Positions 17,128-25,437 of a stretch of DNA of 64,000 bases are shown one piece after another. The position numbers and the translations under genes were made by a program. The stretch is from Deltaproteobacteria bacterium HGW-Deltaproteobacteria-6 (GTDB taxonomy: Bacteria; Desulfobacterota; Syntrophia; Syntrophales; Smithellaceae): the NCBI GenBank assembly GCA_002840435.1, contig PHAT01000005.1, forward strand, positions 610,460-674,459. The letters run 5' to 3'. How positions within the stretch are numbered: the stretch's first letter is position 1; each line of letters begins with the position of its first letter. The notes below the pieces were generated by a model that did not search any database, was not told where the DNA came from, and was given only the letters and a program-made list of their open reading frames with translations.

Positions 17128-17158
17128 TTAACCATATGGTTAAACCGAGCGGTTAAAC
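17128..17158. promoter_or_regulatory. Palindrome and repeat upstream of the TetR gene (candidate operator)
   Basis: TTAACCATATGGTTAA (17128-17143) is a perfect 16-bp palindrome. The half-site GGTTAAAC occurs at 17138-17145 and again at 17151-17158. The position ~150 nt before a TetR gene that heads an efflux operon is typical of an autoregulatory operator. Confidence 0.6.
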
Positions 17159-17302
17159 TGCATGGCCGGGATGTTCCGGCAGGTTCCGGGATCGTTTCAT
17201 TTTCCTCGGGCGGATTCGTCATAACAGAGGGGCTTTTTATCAGAGAGGTTTTGCCGTTTTGCTTTCAGCAGGACCAGGGCTCACCAAATTGAGGAGCAGG
17301 CA

Positions 17303-17938
17303 TTGATCAGGAAAACAATCGATATCGACAAACCGGGCAAGACCGCCGGGAAAATTCTGGCCGCGGCGCGGGCCGTGTTTGCCGAAAAGGGCTACAGCGG
17401 AACACATGTGGATGAAATTGCCGCGCGTGCCGGCGTGAACAAGGCCAGTCTCTATTATCAAATCGGCGATAAAGATACCCTTTACGCCAACGTGATTCAT
17501 CAGGTTCTCGGCAATGTAGCGCAGGGCCTTGCCGAAGTCGTGGCTAAAGTTGATACGCCGGAGGAAAAGCTTAAAGTCTATATCAACGGCCTTGTCGCTG
17601 CCGTGGATAAAAATCCCGAATTGCCGCCGATCATGATGCGCGAAGTAGCATCAGGCGGAATCCATTTACCCCGTGTGGTTATGGAGGACATGGTTTCCGT
17701 GATCTCCATTCTGTTTGGCATTCTGGAGCAAGGCAAAAAAAAAGGTGTTTTCAGCGAGGTTGCGCCGTTTCTCATCCACATGATGATTATGGGGACAATC
17801 CTTTTTTATACAAAAGGCACGCCGATTAAAAACAAACAGGAATGGCTGCCTGCCGCCATTAAAGCCCGTGATAAGAAGCTGAAGGGCAGCCTGGGCGAGG
17901 AAGTCGGCAAATTGGTCCTGAAGGCGATCAAGTTGTAG
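17303..17938 (+). CDS. TetR/AcrR-family transcriptional regulator (CecR-like position)
   Basis: 211 aa from a TTG start 6 nt after GAGGAG. The N-terminal helix-turn-helix is canonical (KILAAARAVFAEKGYSGTHVDEIAARAGVNKASLYYQIGDKDTLY); the C-terminal ligand-binding half is variable with a helix dimer interface. It is the first gene of a unit that continues with an HlyD-type fusion protein, two ABC ATPases and two ABC-2 permeases, the same order as cecR-ybhGFSR of Escherichia coli. By analogy it should repress the efflux genes and be released by a toxic ligand; the palindrome at 17128 is the candidate site. Confidence 0.88.
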   Translation: MIRKTIDIDKPGKTAGKILAAARAVFAEKGYSGTHVDEIAARAGVNKASLYYQIGDKDTLYANVIHQVLGNVAQGLAEVVAKVDTPEEKLKVYINGLVAAVDKNPELPPIMMREVASGGIHLPRVVMEDMVSVISILFGILEQGKKKGVFSEVAPFLIHMMIMGTILFYTKGTPIKNKQEWLPAAIKARDKKLKGSLGEEVGKLVLKAIKL

Positions 17939-17980
17939 GGAATGATTCGAAACCATTGCCATGTCAAACGGAGGGAAGCA

Positions 17981-18994
17981 TTGAAAAAGAAAATTATCAT
18001 CATTGTGTTTGTCATCCTTTTTATCGGGGCGGGAACTTTTGTATATTTCGGCCAGAAGAAAGGCCAGCAAAATGAACTGTTCTTTTCCGGAACCATTGAA
18101 GCAACACAGGCCAATCTGTCTTTCCAGGTGCCGGGCCGCGTGGCCCTCGTCCATGTGCGGGAAGGCCAGCCGGTGACTAAAAACCAGCTGATTGCCCAGT
18201 TGGATCGCGCGGAATTCCAGTCGCGCTTTGATCAGGCCAAAGCAGGCCTCGACCGTGCGGTGCAGGCCAGACAGCAGGCCGCTATTGCGCTCGCCATCAG
18301 CAAAAAAACATTGCCTTCCGAAGTGACACGGGCCGAAGCCGGTGTGAAAAGTGCAAAGGACATGCTGGCGGATGCGGAAAAAAATTACCGGCGTTATGAA
18401 GAACTCTTTTCTCAGGAAGTGGTCACGGAAAAGGAACGCGATGCCATGAAGCTCGGTTATGATGTCGCGAAATCACGTCTCAACGAAAGCCTGTCCCTGC
18501 TCAGACTGGCCGAGGGCAATCTGACCCGGATCGACGCGGCGCGCCAGGAAATTGAAACAGCCGCGGCGCAGATCGATGTGGCCAAAGCAGCGCTTAATCA
18601 GGCGGCTATTCAACTGGATTATACGCAATTGAAAGCGCCGCAGAACGGCGTCGTCACCAGCCGCAATATCGAACCCGGTGAAACGGTCAATGTCGGACGG
18701 GAAGTCATTACTATTGCCGATCTCTCCCGTGTTGATTTGAAAATTTTTGTTGATGAAACGGAAATCGGCAAGGTCAAACCCAACCAGAAAGTTCTGGTAA
18801 AGGTCGATACCTTTCCCGGTAAAAGTTATACAGGCTACGTGTCTTTCATCTCCCCGGAAGGAGAATTTACGCCAAAAATCATTCAGACAAAGAAAGAACG
18901 GGTCAAGCTGGTTTATCTGGTGAAAGTATCCATCATGAATCCCGACTTTGAGCTCAAGGCGGGCATGCCGGCCGATGCCGTCTTGATGCAATAG
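17981..18994 (+). CDS. HlyD-family membrane fusion protein (YbhG-like)
   Basis: About 337 aa. An N-terminal membrane anchor (IIIIVFVILFIGAGTFVYF) is followed by the lipoyl/barrel half FSGTIEATQANLSFQVPGRVALVHVREGQPV, a long alpha-helical hairpin rich in Ala and Gln (residues ~75-200), the returning lipoyl strand YTQLKAPQNGVVTSRNIEPGETV, and a beta-barrel domain ending KAGMPADAVL. These features define the periplasmic adaptor of tripartite ABC exporters. I prefer TTG 17981, 5 nt after GGAGGG, to the in-frame ATG at 17942 without an RBS. It works with the ATPases and permeases downstream. No outer-membrane TolC gene lies nearby. Confidence 0.88.
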   Translation: MKKKIIIIVFVILFIGAGTFVYFGQKKGQQNELFFSGTIEATQANLSFQVPGRVALVHVREGQPVTKNQLIAQLDRAEFQSRFDQAKAGLDRAVQARQQAAIALAISKKTLPSEVTRAEAGVKSAKDMLADAEKNYRRYEELFSQEVVTEKERDAMKLGYDVAKSRLNESLSLLRLAEGNLTRIDAARQEIETAAAQIDVAKAALNQAAIQLDYTQLKAPQNGVVTSRNIEPGETVNVGREVITIADLSRVDLKIFVDETEIGKVKPNQKVLVKVDTFPGKSYTGYVSFISPEGEFTPKIIQTKKERVKLVYLVKVSIMNPDFELKAGMPADAVLMQ

Positions 18995-19005
18995 CAGGCT
19001 TGCCT

Positions 19006-19779
19006 ATGGTCACAATCCCGGAGAATTCCCGATCGATGGTAGAGGTCAAAAACGTTACCCTGCGTTTCAACCTTGTTGAAGCCGTCAAAGATGCTTCTTT
19101 TCAGGTCGATTACGGTAATATTTTTGGTCTGGTCGGCTCCGACGGCGCCGGCAAGTCGACACTGCTTCGGCTGATTGCGACCATGATCAAACCGACTGAA
19201 GGTGAAATTTATATAGGAGGCCAAAACGTCCTGACCGAAAAACAAAAAATAAAAAATATGATCGGCTACATGCCTCAGCGTTTCGGCCTGTATCAGGATT
19301 TGACCGTCGATGAGAATATTAATTTTTTTATGGACGTTTTCGGAATCGAACGCGCGGAAAGAAAAAAACGCCGAGAGAAGTATCTGGGGTTTTCCAATTT
19401 GCTGCCCTTTGCGGACAGGCCCGCCGGGAATCTTTCGGGCGGCATGAAACAAAAGCTGGGGCTGGCCTGCGTGCTTTCACATGAACCGCAATTACTGATC
19501 CTGGACGAGCCGACCAATGGTGTTGATCCGGTATCGCGGCACGAATTCTGGGAAATACTGGGGAGTATGAAAAAAGAGGGCATGACGATCATCATTTCCA
19601 CCGCCTACCTGGACGAAGGTGAAAAATGCGATCATCTGGGATTAATGCATCGTTCCCGTCTTCTGGATACGGCGGCGCCTCCGGTCATTCGCGGCAAATA
19701 TCATTCGCTGGAAGAGGCGATCATTGAACGCATTAAAGCGGTTGACGGGGGGCTGGCACATGACACTTTCCAGCTCTGA
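19006..19779 (+). CDS. ABC transporter ATP-binding protein (N-terminal half of a YbhF-like ATPase)
   Basis: About 257 aa. One complete nucleotide-binding domain: Walker A GSDGAGKST, Q-loop YMPQ, signature LSGGMKQKLGLA, Walker B LLILDEPTNGVDP and a switch His replaced by a Thr/Ala context (ISTAYLDEGEKC) where the typical sequence is TTHY. In E. coli YbhF two such domains are fused; here the second is a separate gene that overlaps this one by 20 nt. The loss of the switch His suggests this site may hydrolyse ATP poorly and that the pair works asymmetrically. Confidence 0.87.
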   Translation: MVTIPENSRSMVEVKNVTLRFNLVEAVKDASFQVDYGNIFGLVGSDGAGKSTLLRLIATMIKPTEGEIYIGGQNVLTEKQKIKNMIGYMPQRFGLYQDLTVDENINFFMDVFGIERAERKKRREKYLGFSNLLPFADRPAGNLSGGMKQKLGLACVLSHEPQLLILDEPTNGVDPVSRHEFWEILGSMKKEGMTIIISTAYLDEGEKCDHLGLMHRSRLLDTAAPPVIRGKYHSLEEAIIERIKAVDGGLAHDTFQL

Positions 19780-20515
19780 TTCCATTTCCGTGACCGATCT
19801 GGAGAAAAAATTCGGCGCTTTTGTCGCGGTTAACAAGATTACCTTTTCCGTAAAAAAAGGCGAAATATTCGGTTTCCTCGGCGCCAACGGTTCCGGCAAG
19901 TCCACGACGATTCGCATGCTCTGCGGCATCATTACCCCGACATCCGGAGCGGGATTGGTTGCCGGCCACGACATCATGAGGGATGCCGAAGAAATCAAGC
20001 ATTCCATCGGTTACATGTCGCAAAAATTTTCCCTTTATGAAGATTTGACGCCCTTTGAAAATTTACGCTTTTATCTGGGAATCTATGATGTGCCGGAATC
20101 CCAATGGCCGGAGCGCATTGACTGGGTTTTAAATATGGCGCGCCTGCAGGAGGTGCGCAACCGCAAAACCAGAGAATTGCCGCCGGGCTGGCGCCAGCGC
20201 CTGGCTTTGGGCTGTTCGCTGCTGCACAAGCCGGATATCCTGTTTCTGGATGAGCCGACTTCCGGCGTTGATCCGGTCACCCGGCAGCATTTCTGGAATT
20301 TCATCAAACAACTGGTCAAAGGCGGCATGACGATATTTGTGACGACCCACTACATGGATGAAGCGCGGTTTTGTGAAAGAATTGTCATGATTAATGCCGG
20401 TAACATTGTGGCTGCGGGCAGCCCCGCGGAAATTATTGCCGGCGCCTGCCCGGGCAGGCCTGACGCTGACCTGAATGATGCATTCATCGCTCTGATGATG
20501 AGGACAGACACTTGA
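19760..20515 (+). CDS. ABC transporter ATP-binding protein (C-terminal half of a YbhF-like ATPase)
   Basis: 251 aa from ATG 19760, just after a GGGGGG tract inside the end of the previous gene. Walker A is GANGSGKST, Q-loop YMSQ, Walker B LFLDEPTSGVDP, and the switch His is present in TTHYMDEARFC. The signature is unusual: LPPGWRQRLALG in place of LSGGxxQR, so the SGG core is degenerate. With a normal signature but no switch His in the partner and the reverse here, the heterodimer appears to have one canonical and one degenerate ATP site. It feeds the two permeases downstream. Confidence 0.87.
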   Translation: MTLSSSDSISVTDLEKKFGAFVAVNKITFSVKKGEIFGFLGANGSGKSTTIRMLCGIITPTSGAGLVAGHDIMRDAEEIKHSIGYMSQKFSLYEDLTPFENLRFYLGIYDVPESQWPERIDWVLNMARLQEVRNRKTRELPPGWRQRLALGCSLLHKPDILFLDEPTSGVDPVTRQHFWNFIKQLVKGGMTIFVTTHYMDEARFCERIVMINAGNIVAAGSPAEIIAGACPGRPDADLNDAFIALMMRTDT

Positions 20516-21645
20516 ATCCTGGAAGAATCAAAGCCATTGTCCGCAAGGAATTCTATCATTTGATCCGGGATTACCGCAGCCTTTATCTGGCTTTCGCGAT
20601 GCCGCTGATCCTTATTATTCTTTTCGGATACGCGCTCAGTCTCGACGTGGATAACGTTGAAACGGTAGTCGTTGATTATGACAAATCCGAACGCAGCCGG
20701 GATTTTATCCGCAGGCTGGACGCCTCCGCCTATTTCCATGTTTCACAGATGCTGCCGCAGACCAGAGATGCCATGGATTATCTCGATCACGACCTTGCCA
20801 AAGTAGTCATCGTCATCGGCCCCGATTTTATGAAGAGTCTGCTTGCCGACCGGGAAACGCCTCTGCAGATCATCATTGACGGCAGCGATCCGACTTTCGG
20901 CAGCATTATCCGCGGTTATATGACCGCCTTCACGGAGCAGTACAATCAAAAGCTGCTGCTCGGCTTTCTTAACCGCCAGGGGCAGGAGCCCATCAAACCT
21001 CCGGTGGAGGGGCGCATCCGTATCTGGTTCAATGAAGATCTGGAAAGCCGTAATTTCATCATTCCGGGCATCATTGCCGTGATCATCATGATCATCGGCG
21101 CGCTTTTGGCCTCGCTTGTGATTGCCCGCGAATATGAAAACGGCACCATGGAAACGATTAAATCCATGCCCGTCAGAGCCGGGGAATTACTGGTGGGCAA
21201 AGCCATCCCTTATTTTTTTATCGGGCTCGCGAATGTGCTGATCGCGATTCTCCTGGGTCAGGTTTTGTTCGGCATCGTCATGAAAGGGAATTTCTGGCTG
21301 ATGATCGCGTCAGCTTCTCTCTATTTGAGCGTGGCCATATCCCTGGGACTCCTGATTTCCAACGTCACAAAATCACAATTGATGGCCAACCAGATAGCCA
21401 TTTTAACAACCTACCTGCCGTCTCTGCTTCTTTCCAACTTTGTTTTTCCAGTCATCAATATGCCGGCGTTTTTGCAGCTCCTGACCCTGCTTGTTCCGGC
21501 AACTTATTTTATCGATATATTGTCGGGAATTTATCTGCGGAATCTGGGTCTGGCTTATTTATGGCCCAGTATGTCGATTCTGGCTTTGATGTTTACGCTG
21601 CTGACAGCCGTTAATTACACCTTATTAAAAAGGGAAGGCCTATGA
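20512..21645 (+). CDS. ABC-2 type permease (YbhS-like)
   Basis: 377 aa from a TTG that overlaps the stop of the ATPase gene. Topology is that of ABC-2 exporters: first helix in the segment FAMPLILIILFGYALSLDV, a ~140-residue extracytoplasmic domain with VDYDKSERSRDFI, then five helices in the C-terminal half (IIPGIIAVIIMIIGALLASLV, and so on) with the conserved AREYENGTMETI motif after the second helix. It pairs with the following permease. The system most likely exports cationic or amphiphilic drugs or a membrane component, from family knowledge only. Confidence 0.88.
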   Translation: MNPGRIKAIVRKEFYHLIRDYRSLYLAFAMPLILIILFGYALSLDVDNVETVVVDYDKSERSRDFIRRLDASAYFHVSQMLPQTRDAMDYLDHDLAKVVIVIGPDFMKSLLADRETPLQIIIDGSDPTFGSIIRGYMTAFTEQYNQKLLLGFLNRQGQEPIKPPVEGRIRIWFNEDLESRNFIIPGIIAVIIMIIGALLASLVIAREYENGTMETIKSMPVRAGELLVGKAIPYFFIGLANVLIAILLGQVLFGIVMKGNFWLMIASASLYLSVAISLGLLISNVTKSQLMANQIAILTTYLPSLLLSNFVFPVINMPAFLQLLTLLVPATYFIDILSGIYLRNLGLAYLWPSMSILALMFTLLTAVNYTLLKREGL

Positions 21646-22763
21646 GCTGGCTTCGCATCAGAGAACTGGTTCGCAAGGAATTCATCCAGCTTTTCAGCGA
21701 TAAACGCAATCGGGCGATGCTGTTTGTTTTCCCTTTTATTCAATTGATGATTTTCGGTTATGTCGTCAATTACGATATCAGCAATATCCGCGTGGCTGTT
21801 CTGGACTATTCCAAAACCTATGAAAGCCGGCGGCTTGCCGACAGCTTCACCGGCAGCAGGATCTTTCACATCACTCATCACGCGGCCACTGAACGCGAAC
21901 TGGCTGAACTGCTGCTGCAGGGGAAAATCGATATTGGGATTAAGCTCAGCCGGGATTTCGCATCGGTTATTCGAAAAGGGCAAACCGCTTCCGTTCAGAT
22001 CCTTGTGGACGGTTCCATGAGCAACATGGCGACGATGAGAGTGGCGTATACGTCATCCGTTCTGGATAAATTCAACCGTGAGGAGCTGCGCGCGCTCTAT
22101 CCCCGGCAGATGAGCTACGGCAAGGTGGATGCGCGCATTCGAACCTGGTACAATCCCAACCTTGACAGCCAGTATTTTTTTGTTCCCGGAATTGTCGCCA
22201 TTTTAGTCATGGTGACCGCTTTTATCCTGACCGCTATTGCCATCATCAGAGAAAAGGAAGACGGCACGATGGAACAATTGATCGTCACGCCTTTAAAATC
22301 CTATGAACTGATCATCGGCAAAACGATTCCCTATATTATTATTTCACTGGCCCAGATGTCGGCGGTTATTGTTTTGGCCATTTTCTGGTTTAAGATACCC
22401 CTGGAGGGCAGTATTTTACTGCTTTTTTTCGCCACCTGTTTATTTCTGCTCAGCACGCTGGGCATCGGACTTTTTATATCGACCATATCGTCAACCAAAC
22501 AGCAGGCGATGATGACCTCCTTCTTTTTTATCATGCCATTTTTTATGCTCAGCGGTTTTGTCTTTCCCATCGCCAACATGCCTGAAGTCGTGCAATGGCT
22601 GACTTTCCTTAATCCCCTGAGATTCTTTCTGGTCATTCTCCGGGGCATTTTCCTCAAGGGCGTGGGACTTGAGGTGCTCTGGCCTCAATATCTCGCCCTG
22701 GCTGTTTTAGGAACGATCGTCTTTTCCGGCGCAATCGGCCGCTTTAAAAAACGGCTGGATTAG
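21642..22763 (+). CDS. ABC-2 type permease (YbhR-like)
   Basis: 373 aa, ATGA overlap with the preceding permease gene. Same architecture: LFVFPFIQLMIFGYVVNYDI for helix one, an extracytoplasmic domain beginning VLDYSKTYESRRLAD, then FVPGIVAILVMVTAFILTAIA and the coupling motif REKEDGTMEQLIVTP. The two permeases are paralogous and presumably form a heterodimer. It is the last gene of the TetR-led operon; no clear terminator follows. Confidence 0.88.
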   Translation: MSWLRIRELVRKEFIQLFSDKRNRAMLFVFPFIQLMIFGYVVNYDISNIRVAVLDYSKTYESRRLADSFTGSRIFHITHHAATERELAELLLQGKIDIGIKLSRDFASVIRKGQTASVQILVDGSMSNMATMRVAYTSSVLDKFNREELRALYPRQMSYGKVDARIRTWYNPNLDSQYFFVPGIVAILVMVTAFILTAIAIIREKEDGTMEQLIVTPLKSYELIIGKTIPYIIISLAQMSAVIVLAIFWFKIPLEGSILLLFFATCLFLLSTLGIGLFISTISSTKQQAMMTSFFFIMPFFMLSGFVFPIANMPEVVQWLTFLNPLRFFLVILRGIFLKGVGLEVLWPQYLALAVLGTIVFSGAIGRFKKRLD

Positions 22764-22788
22764 TGTAAGAAGAAATATCGTTTCTGCG

Positions 22789-23817
22789 ATGGAAAGGTTG
22801 CCCAAAGACATGCTCAAGGTTATCGAAGATGAAAAACTGATTGCCAGGTACGCGCGGCAGTTTGCCGGAAGCTTCAAACCGTTTATGGATGATAAGATCA
22901 AGGTGAAGCTGGGGCATCAGGGGGCAAGTTTTGCGGCGAAGGTTTCCTGGTCGAAAAAACTGGGCATCTGGATATTTTCCCAGGCAACCCGTGGTGTCCG
23001 TTACTGGAACGCCTTCGGGATGGGCAAACCGCAGGCGTCAGGCAACCTGCCGATAACGGCGGAAATCAATTTCCCGTGGGCGGGAATAGACCGCAAAACC
23101 GGCGCGGCTTTTGCCCGGGATGCATGGAATCGTGTCTACGTCATTCACCGGGGCAAAATCGGCGGCGGCAAAAAAGGAATCGGCAAATCCCTGTTTGAAG
23201 AAAATTATCGCGGCATCTGGGCCTGGATGGAGGATGGCGGCTCACTTGCGCAGGTTGCGGTGATCGGAGCGCTCGGAAGCAGTCGTTTTGCACTGCAAGC
23301 CACTCAATTTGTCGGAAAAATTGAAAAGCTCAAATCAGGCGCATCCTGTTCGACCCAGACATCCCTGAATTTTTCGGACGTATCTTTTCGCGAGGAACTT
23401 GTCGGAAGTCCACCCTCTTCATCGTTTGAAGAAGAAGTCTGCTCGTGCGATCACGATTTGATTATCAGCCACCTGGCGGCTCTGCTGCAGCGCTGGAAGT
23501 TTAAAATCGGCAATGACCCGAATACCGAATTATTCCTGATCCCGCCCGCCTCTGAACGCATATCTCATATTTTTGCTGTTTGTGACCATGTGAGCGAAAA
23601 AAGCGTGCTGGCCGCGGCGGCAAAATTACTTTTGCAGCAATCCTCACAGGCCGGTCATCCGTCCGCCTTCTTAATGATGCCGGAGGAGGGGATGAACCGG
23701 TATGTTCAATCCATGCAGCGGCTGCATATTGAAGTATTGGGTTACCGGATGGAGAACGAAAGAATATTTTTCCCGGATTTGGGGAAAATCAAGCTTGACC
23801 AAAACTCGCAGTTGTGA
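22789..23817 (+). CDS. Hypothetical protein, 342 aa
   Basis: I do not recognise this protein. It has no signal peptide or membrane segment. Residues ~1-180 look like one folded domain with conserved-looking aromatic and Gly motifs (WSKKLGIWIFSQATRGVRYWNAFGMGKP, INFPWAGIDRKTGAAFARD, RVYVIHRGKIGGGKKGIGK). A Ser-rich, Cys-containing linker follows (residues ~185-225). The C-terminal ~110 residues alternate hydrophobic strands and helices (ELFLIPPASERISHIFAV, KSVLAAAAKLLLQQ, HIEVLGYRMEN). It starts 25 nt after the ABC permease with no evident ribosome-binding site, so it may be translated by coupling. Confidence 0.7.
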   Translation: MERLPKDMLKVIEDEKLIARYARQFAGSFKPFMDDKIKVKLGHQGASFAAKVSWSKKLGIWIFSQATRGVRYWNAFGMGKPQASGNLPITAEINFPWAGIDRKTGAAFARDAWNRVYVIHRGKIGGGKKGIGKSLFEENYRGIWAWMEDGGSLAQVAVIGALGSSRFALQATQFVGKIEKLKSGASCSTQTSLNFSDVSFREELVGSPPSSSFEEEVCSCDHDLIISHLAALLQRWKFKIGNDPNTELFLIPPASERISHIFAVCDHVSEKSVLAAAAKLLLQQSSQAGHPSAFLMMPEEGMNRYVQSMQRLHIEVLGYRMENERIFFPDLGKIKLDQNSQL

Positions 23818-23894
23818 AAATATAGTATTTATAAGTAAGTACCGATGTTTTTTAGTGTTATCTGTGTTATGCGATTTTTCAGAAAGGGATGTCC

Positions 23895-24248
23895 ATGACC
23901 AAGGAACGAAGAAAGCGGACAAGAGTTCCGGTTAATTTCGAATTGAATATACTGCTGAAAGGGAAAAAAATAAAAGTTCAAACGAACAATATCAGCATGA
24001 CGGGGGTCAACTTCATCAGTCCGCAAACATTCAAAGCCGGAGAAAAATGCACCATCGATTTGCGCCTCAACAAAGAAATACATTTAAATATTGAAGCTAA
24101 AATTCTCCGCTCCAAAGACAACGAAACCATAGCCTCTTTTCTGGTGATGGATGAAGAAACTTTCTATCACTTAAAAAGACTTTTGCAGTTTAACGCCGCT
24201 GATTCCGATCAGATTGAAAAAGAATTGGGTGAGCCGGCTTTTACTTGA
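23895..24248 (+). CDS. PilZ domain protein, probable c-di-GMP receptor
   Basis: 117 aa from ATG 23895, chosen over the ATG 6 nt upstream because AAAGGG is then at proper spacing. The c-di-GMP-binding RxxxR motif (KERRKRTRVPVNFE) and the partner NISMTGVNF, a variant of (D/N)xSxxG, are both present, followed by the beta-barrel strands ECTIDLRL and EAKILRSKD. A short helical tail closes the protein. It heads a group of signalling genes (24312-26370) with links to c-di-GMP metabolism. What it controls is unknown. Confidence 0.85.
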   Translation: MTKERRKRTRVPVNFELNILLKGKKIKVQTNNISMTGVNFISPQTFKAGEKCTIDLRLNKEIHLNIEAKILRSKDNETIASFLVMDEETFYHLKRLLQFNAADSDQIEKELGEPAFT

Positions 24249-24311
24249 TTTCGGGCCAACTGAGACTGCCGCCCGATGGGATCCAACATTACCTGAGAAG
24301 GAGTTGCTGCA

Positions 24312-24608
24312 ATGCCGAAAATTCCTGTAGCCAAGCTTGAGCCCGGCATGATACTGGCCAAGCCTATTCTGACACCGAACGGTATGGTCATGCTGGGTGA
24401 AGGGACGGAGCTTACCGAAAAATGGGTTGAAAGAATTCAGGATATGGAAATCCCCAGTGTCTTTATCGACGGTCCGCCGATTCAGACGATTTCCAGGGAA
24501 GACGCGTTGGCCAATCTGGACGCCAGATTCGTTCTGGTTGAAGGCAAACCTTTCATGAATTCCATTAAAAAAATTGTCAAAGAACACATCGAAGGATTGT
24601 ATAACTAA
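24312..24608 (+). CDS. Stand-alone N-terminal domain of HD-GYP-type proteins, 98 aa
   Basis: 98 aa, RBS GGAG. The sequence VAKLEPGMILAKPILTPNGMVMLGEGTELTEKWVERIQDMEI is the small domain that usually precedes HD-GYP or HDOD domains, in which L-x-PGM-x-L-A-x-P and G-x-x-L-x-x are hallmarks. Here it is a separate gene, and its stop codon abuts the start of the HDOD gene, so the two products probably work together as a split protein. Confidence 0.75.
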   Translation: MPKIPVAKLEPGMILAKPILTPNGMVMLGEGTELTEKWVERIQDMEIPSVFIDGPPIQTISREDALANLDARFVLVEGKPFMNSIKKIVKEHIEGLYN

Positions 24609-25433
24609 ATGGACCCGAAAGTATTGCGTCATAAAGTGGAAAATATCAATGCGCTGCCCACCATGCCCGCGGTTTTGAAGCGGCTTTCCTCCGTTATCGA
24701 AAAACCGCGGATCACGATTGTCGAAATCAGCGCCTTTATTTCCAACGACCCGGCCTTGACCACCAAGGTTTTGAAAATGGTGAATTCCGCGATATACGGA
24801 TTTCCGGGGAGAATCGCTTCCGTTTCGCATGCGACGATGCTCCTGGGATTGAATGTTATCAAGGGACTGCTCCTGGGGGTGTCCGTTTTTGAATTGATGC
24901 AGAAAACGATGAGCGGACTTTATGAGCACTCACTGGCGACCGCGATTGCTTCCCGCGTGATTGCTCAAAAGAAAAACCTGAAGGAGCCGGAAGAGGTTTC
25001 GGTTGCCGGCCTTTTGCACGATATCGGCAAAGTCATTTTGACGCTTGAATTTGCCCAGGAATATGAAAAGGCCATGAAAGAGGCCGAGGAAAAAAAGATA
25101 GCGATCTTTGATGCGGAGAAAATTCAATTTAACGCAACACACGCCGATGTCGGCGGCTGGCTGGCAGAAAAGTGGCGCTTTCCAACCAATTTGATTGAAG
25201 TCATTCAATTTCATCACCGCCCGACTCTGGCGAAAACCGCTCCGATGGAAACGGCTATTGTGCACATGGCCGATCTGCTGGTGCGGGCACGGGGCTTTGG
25301 CTTTGCCGGAGAAAATTTTGTGCCGGAAGTCAATCCGGTTGCCTATGAACTTCTCAATCTTTCCAATGAGGACATTAAAGATGTCCTGAGGGAGATGGAA
25401 GATAATATGGAAGCGGCGGAAGATATCAACTAA
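24609..25433 (+). CDS. HDOD domain signalling protein
   Basis: 274 aa, starting directly after the previous stop. HDOD features: LPTMPAVLKRLSSVI, ISNDPALTTKVLKMVNSAIYGF, SVSHATMLLGLNVIKGL, and the retained GLLHDIGKVILT of the HD superfamily, with further His in HADVGGWLAEKW and FHHRP. Because HD, and a later HH, are present, some metal binding may be kept, unlike in many HDOD proteins. Such proteins act in signal transduction, often beside GGDEF proteins, without known enzyme activity. Confidence 0.88.
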   Translation: MDPKVLRHKVENINALPTMPAVLKRLSSVIEKPRITIVEISAFISNDPALTTKVLKMVNSAIYGFPGRIASVSHATMLLGLNVIKGLLLGVSVFELMQKTMSGLYEHSLATAIASRVIAQKKNLKEPEEVSVAGLLHDIGKVILTLEFAQEYEKAMKEAEEKKIAIFDAEKIQFNATHADVGGWLAEKWRFPTNLIEVIQFHHRPTLAKTAPMETAIVHMADLLVRARGFGFAGENFVPEVNPVAYELLNLSNEDIKDVLREMEDNMEAAEDIN

Positions 25434-25437
25434 TTTT

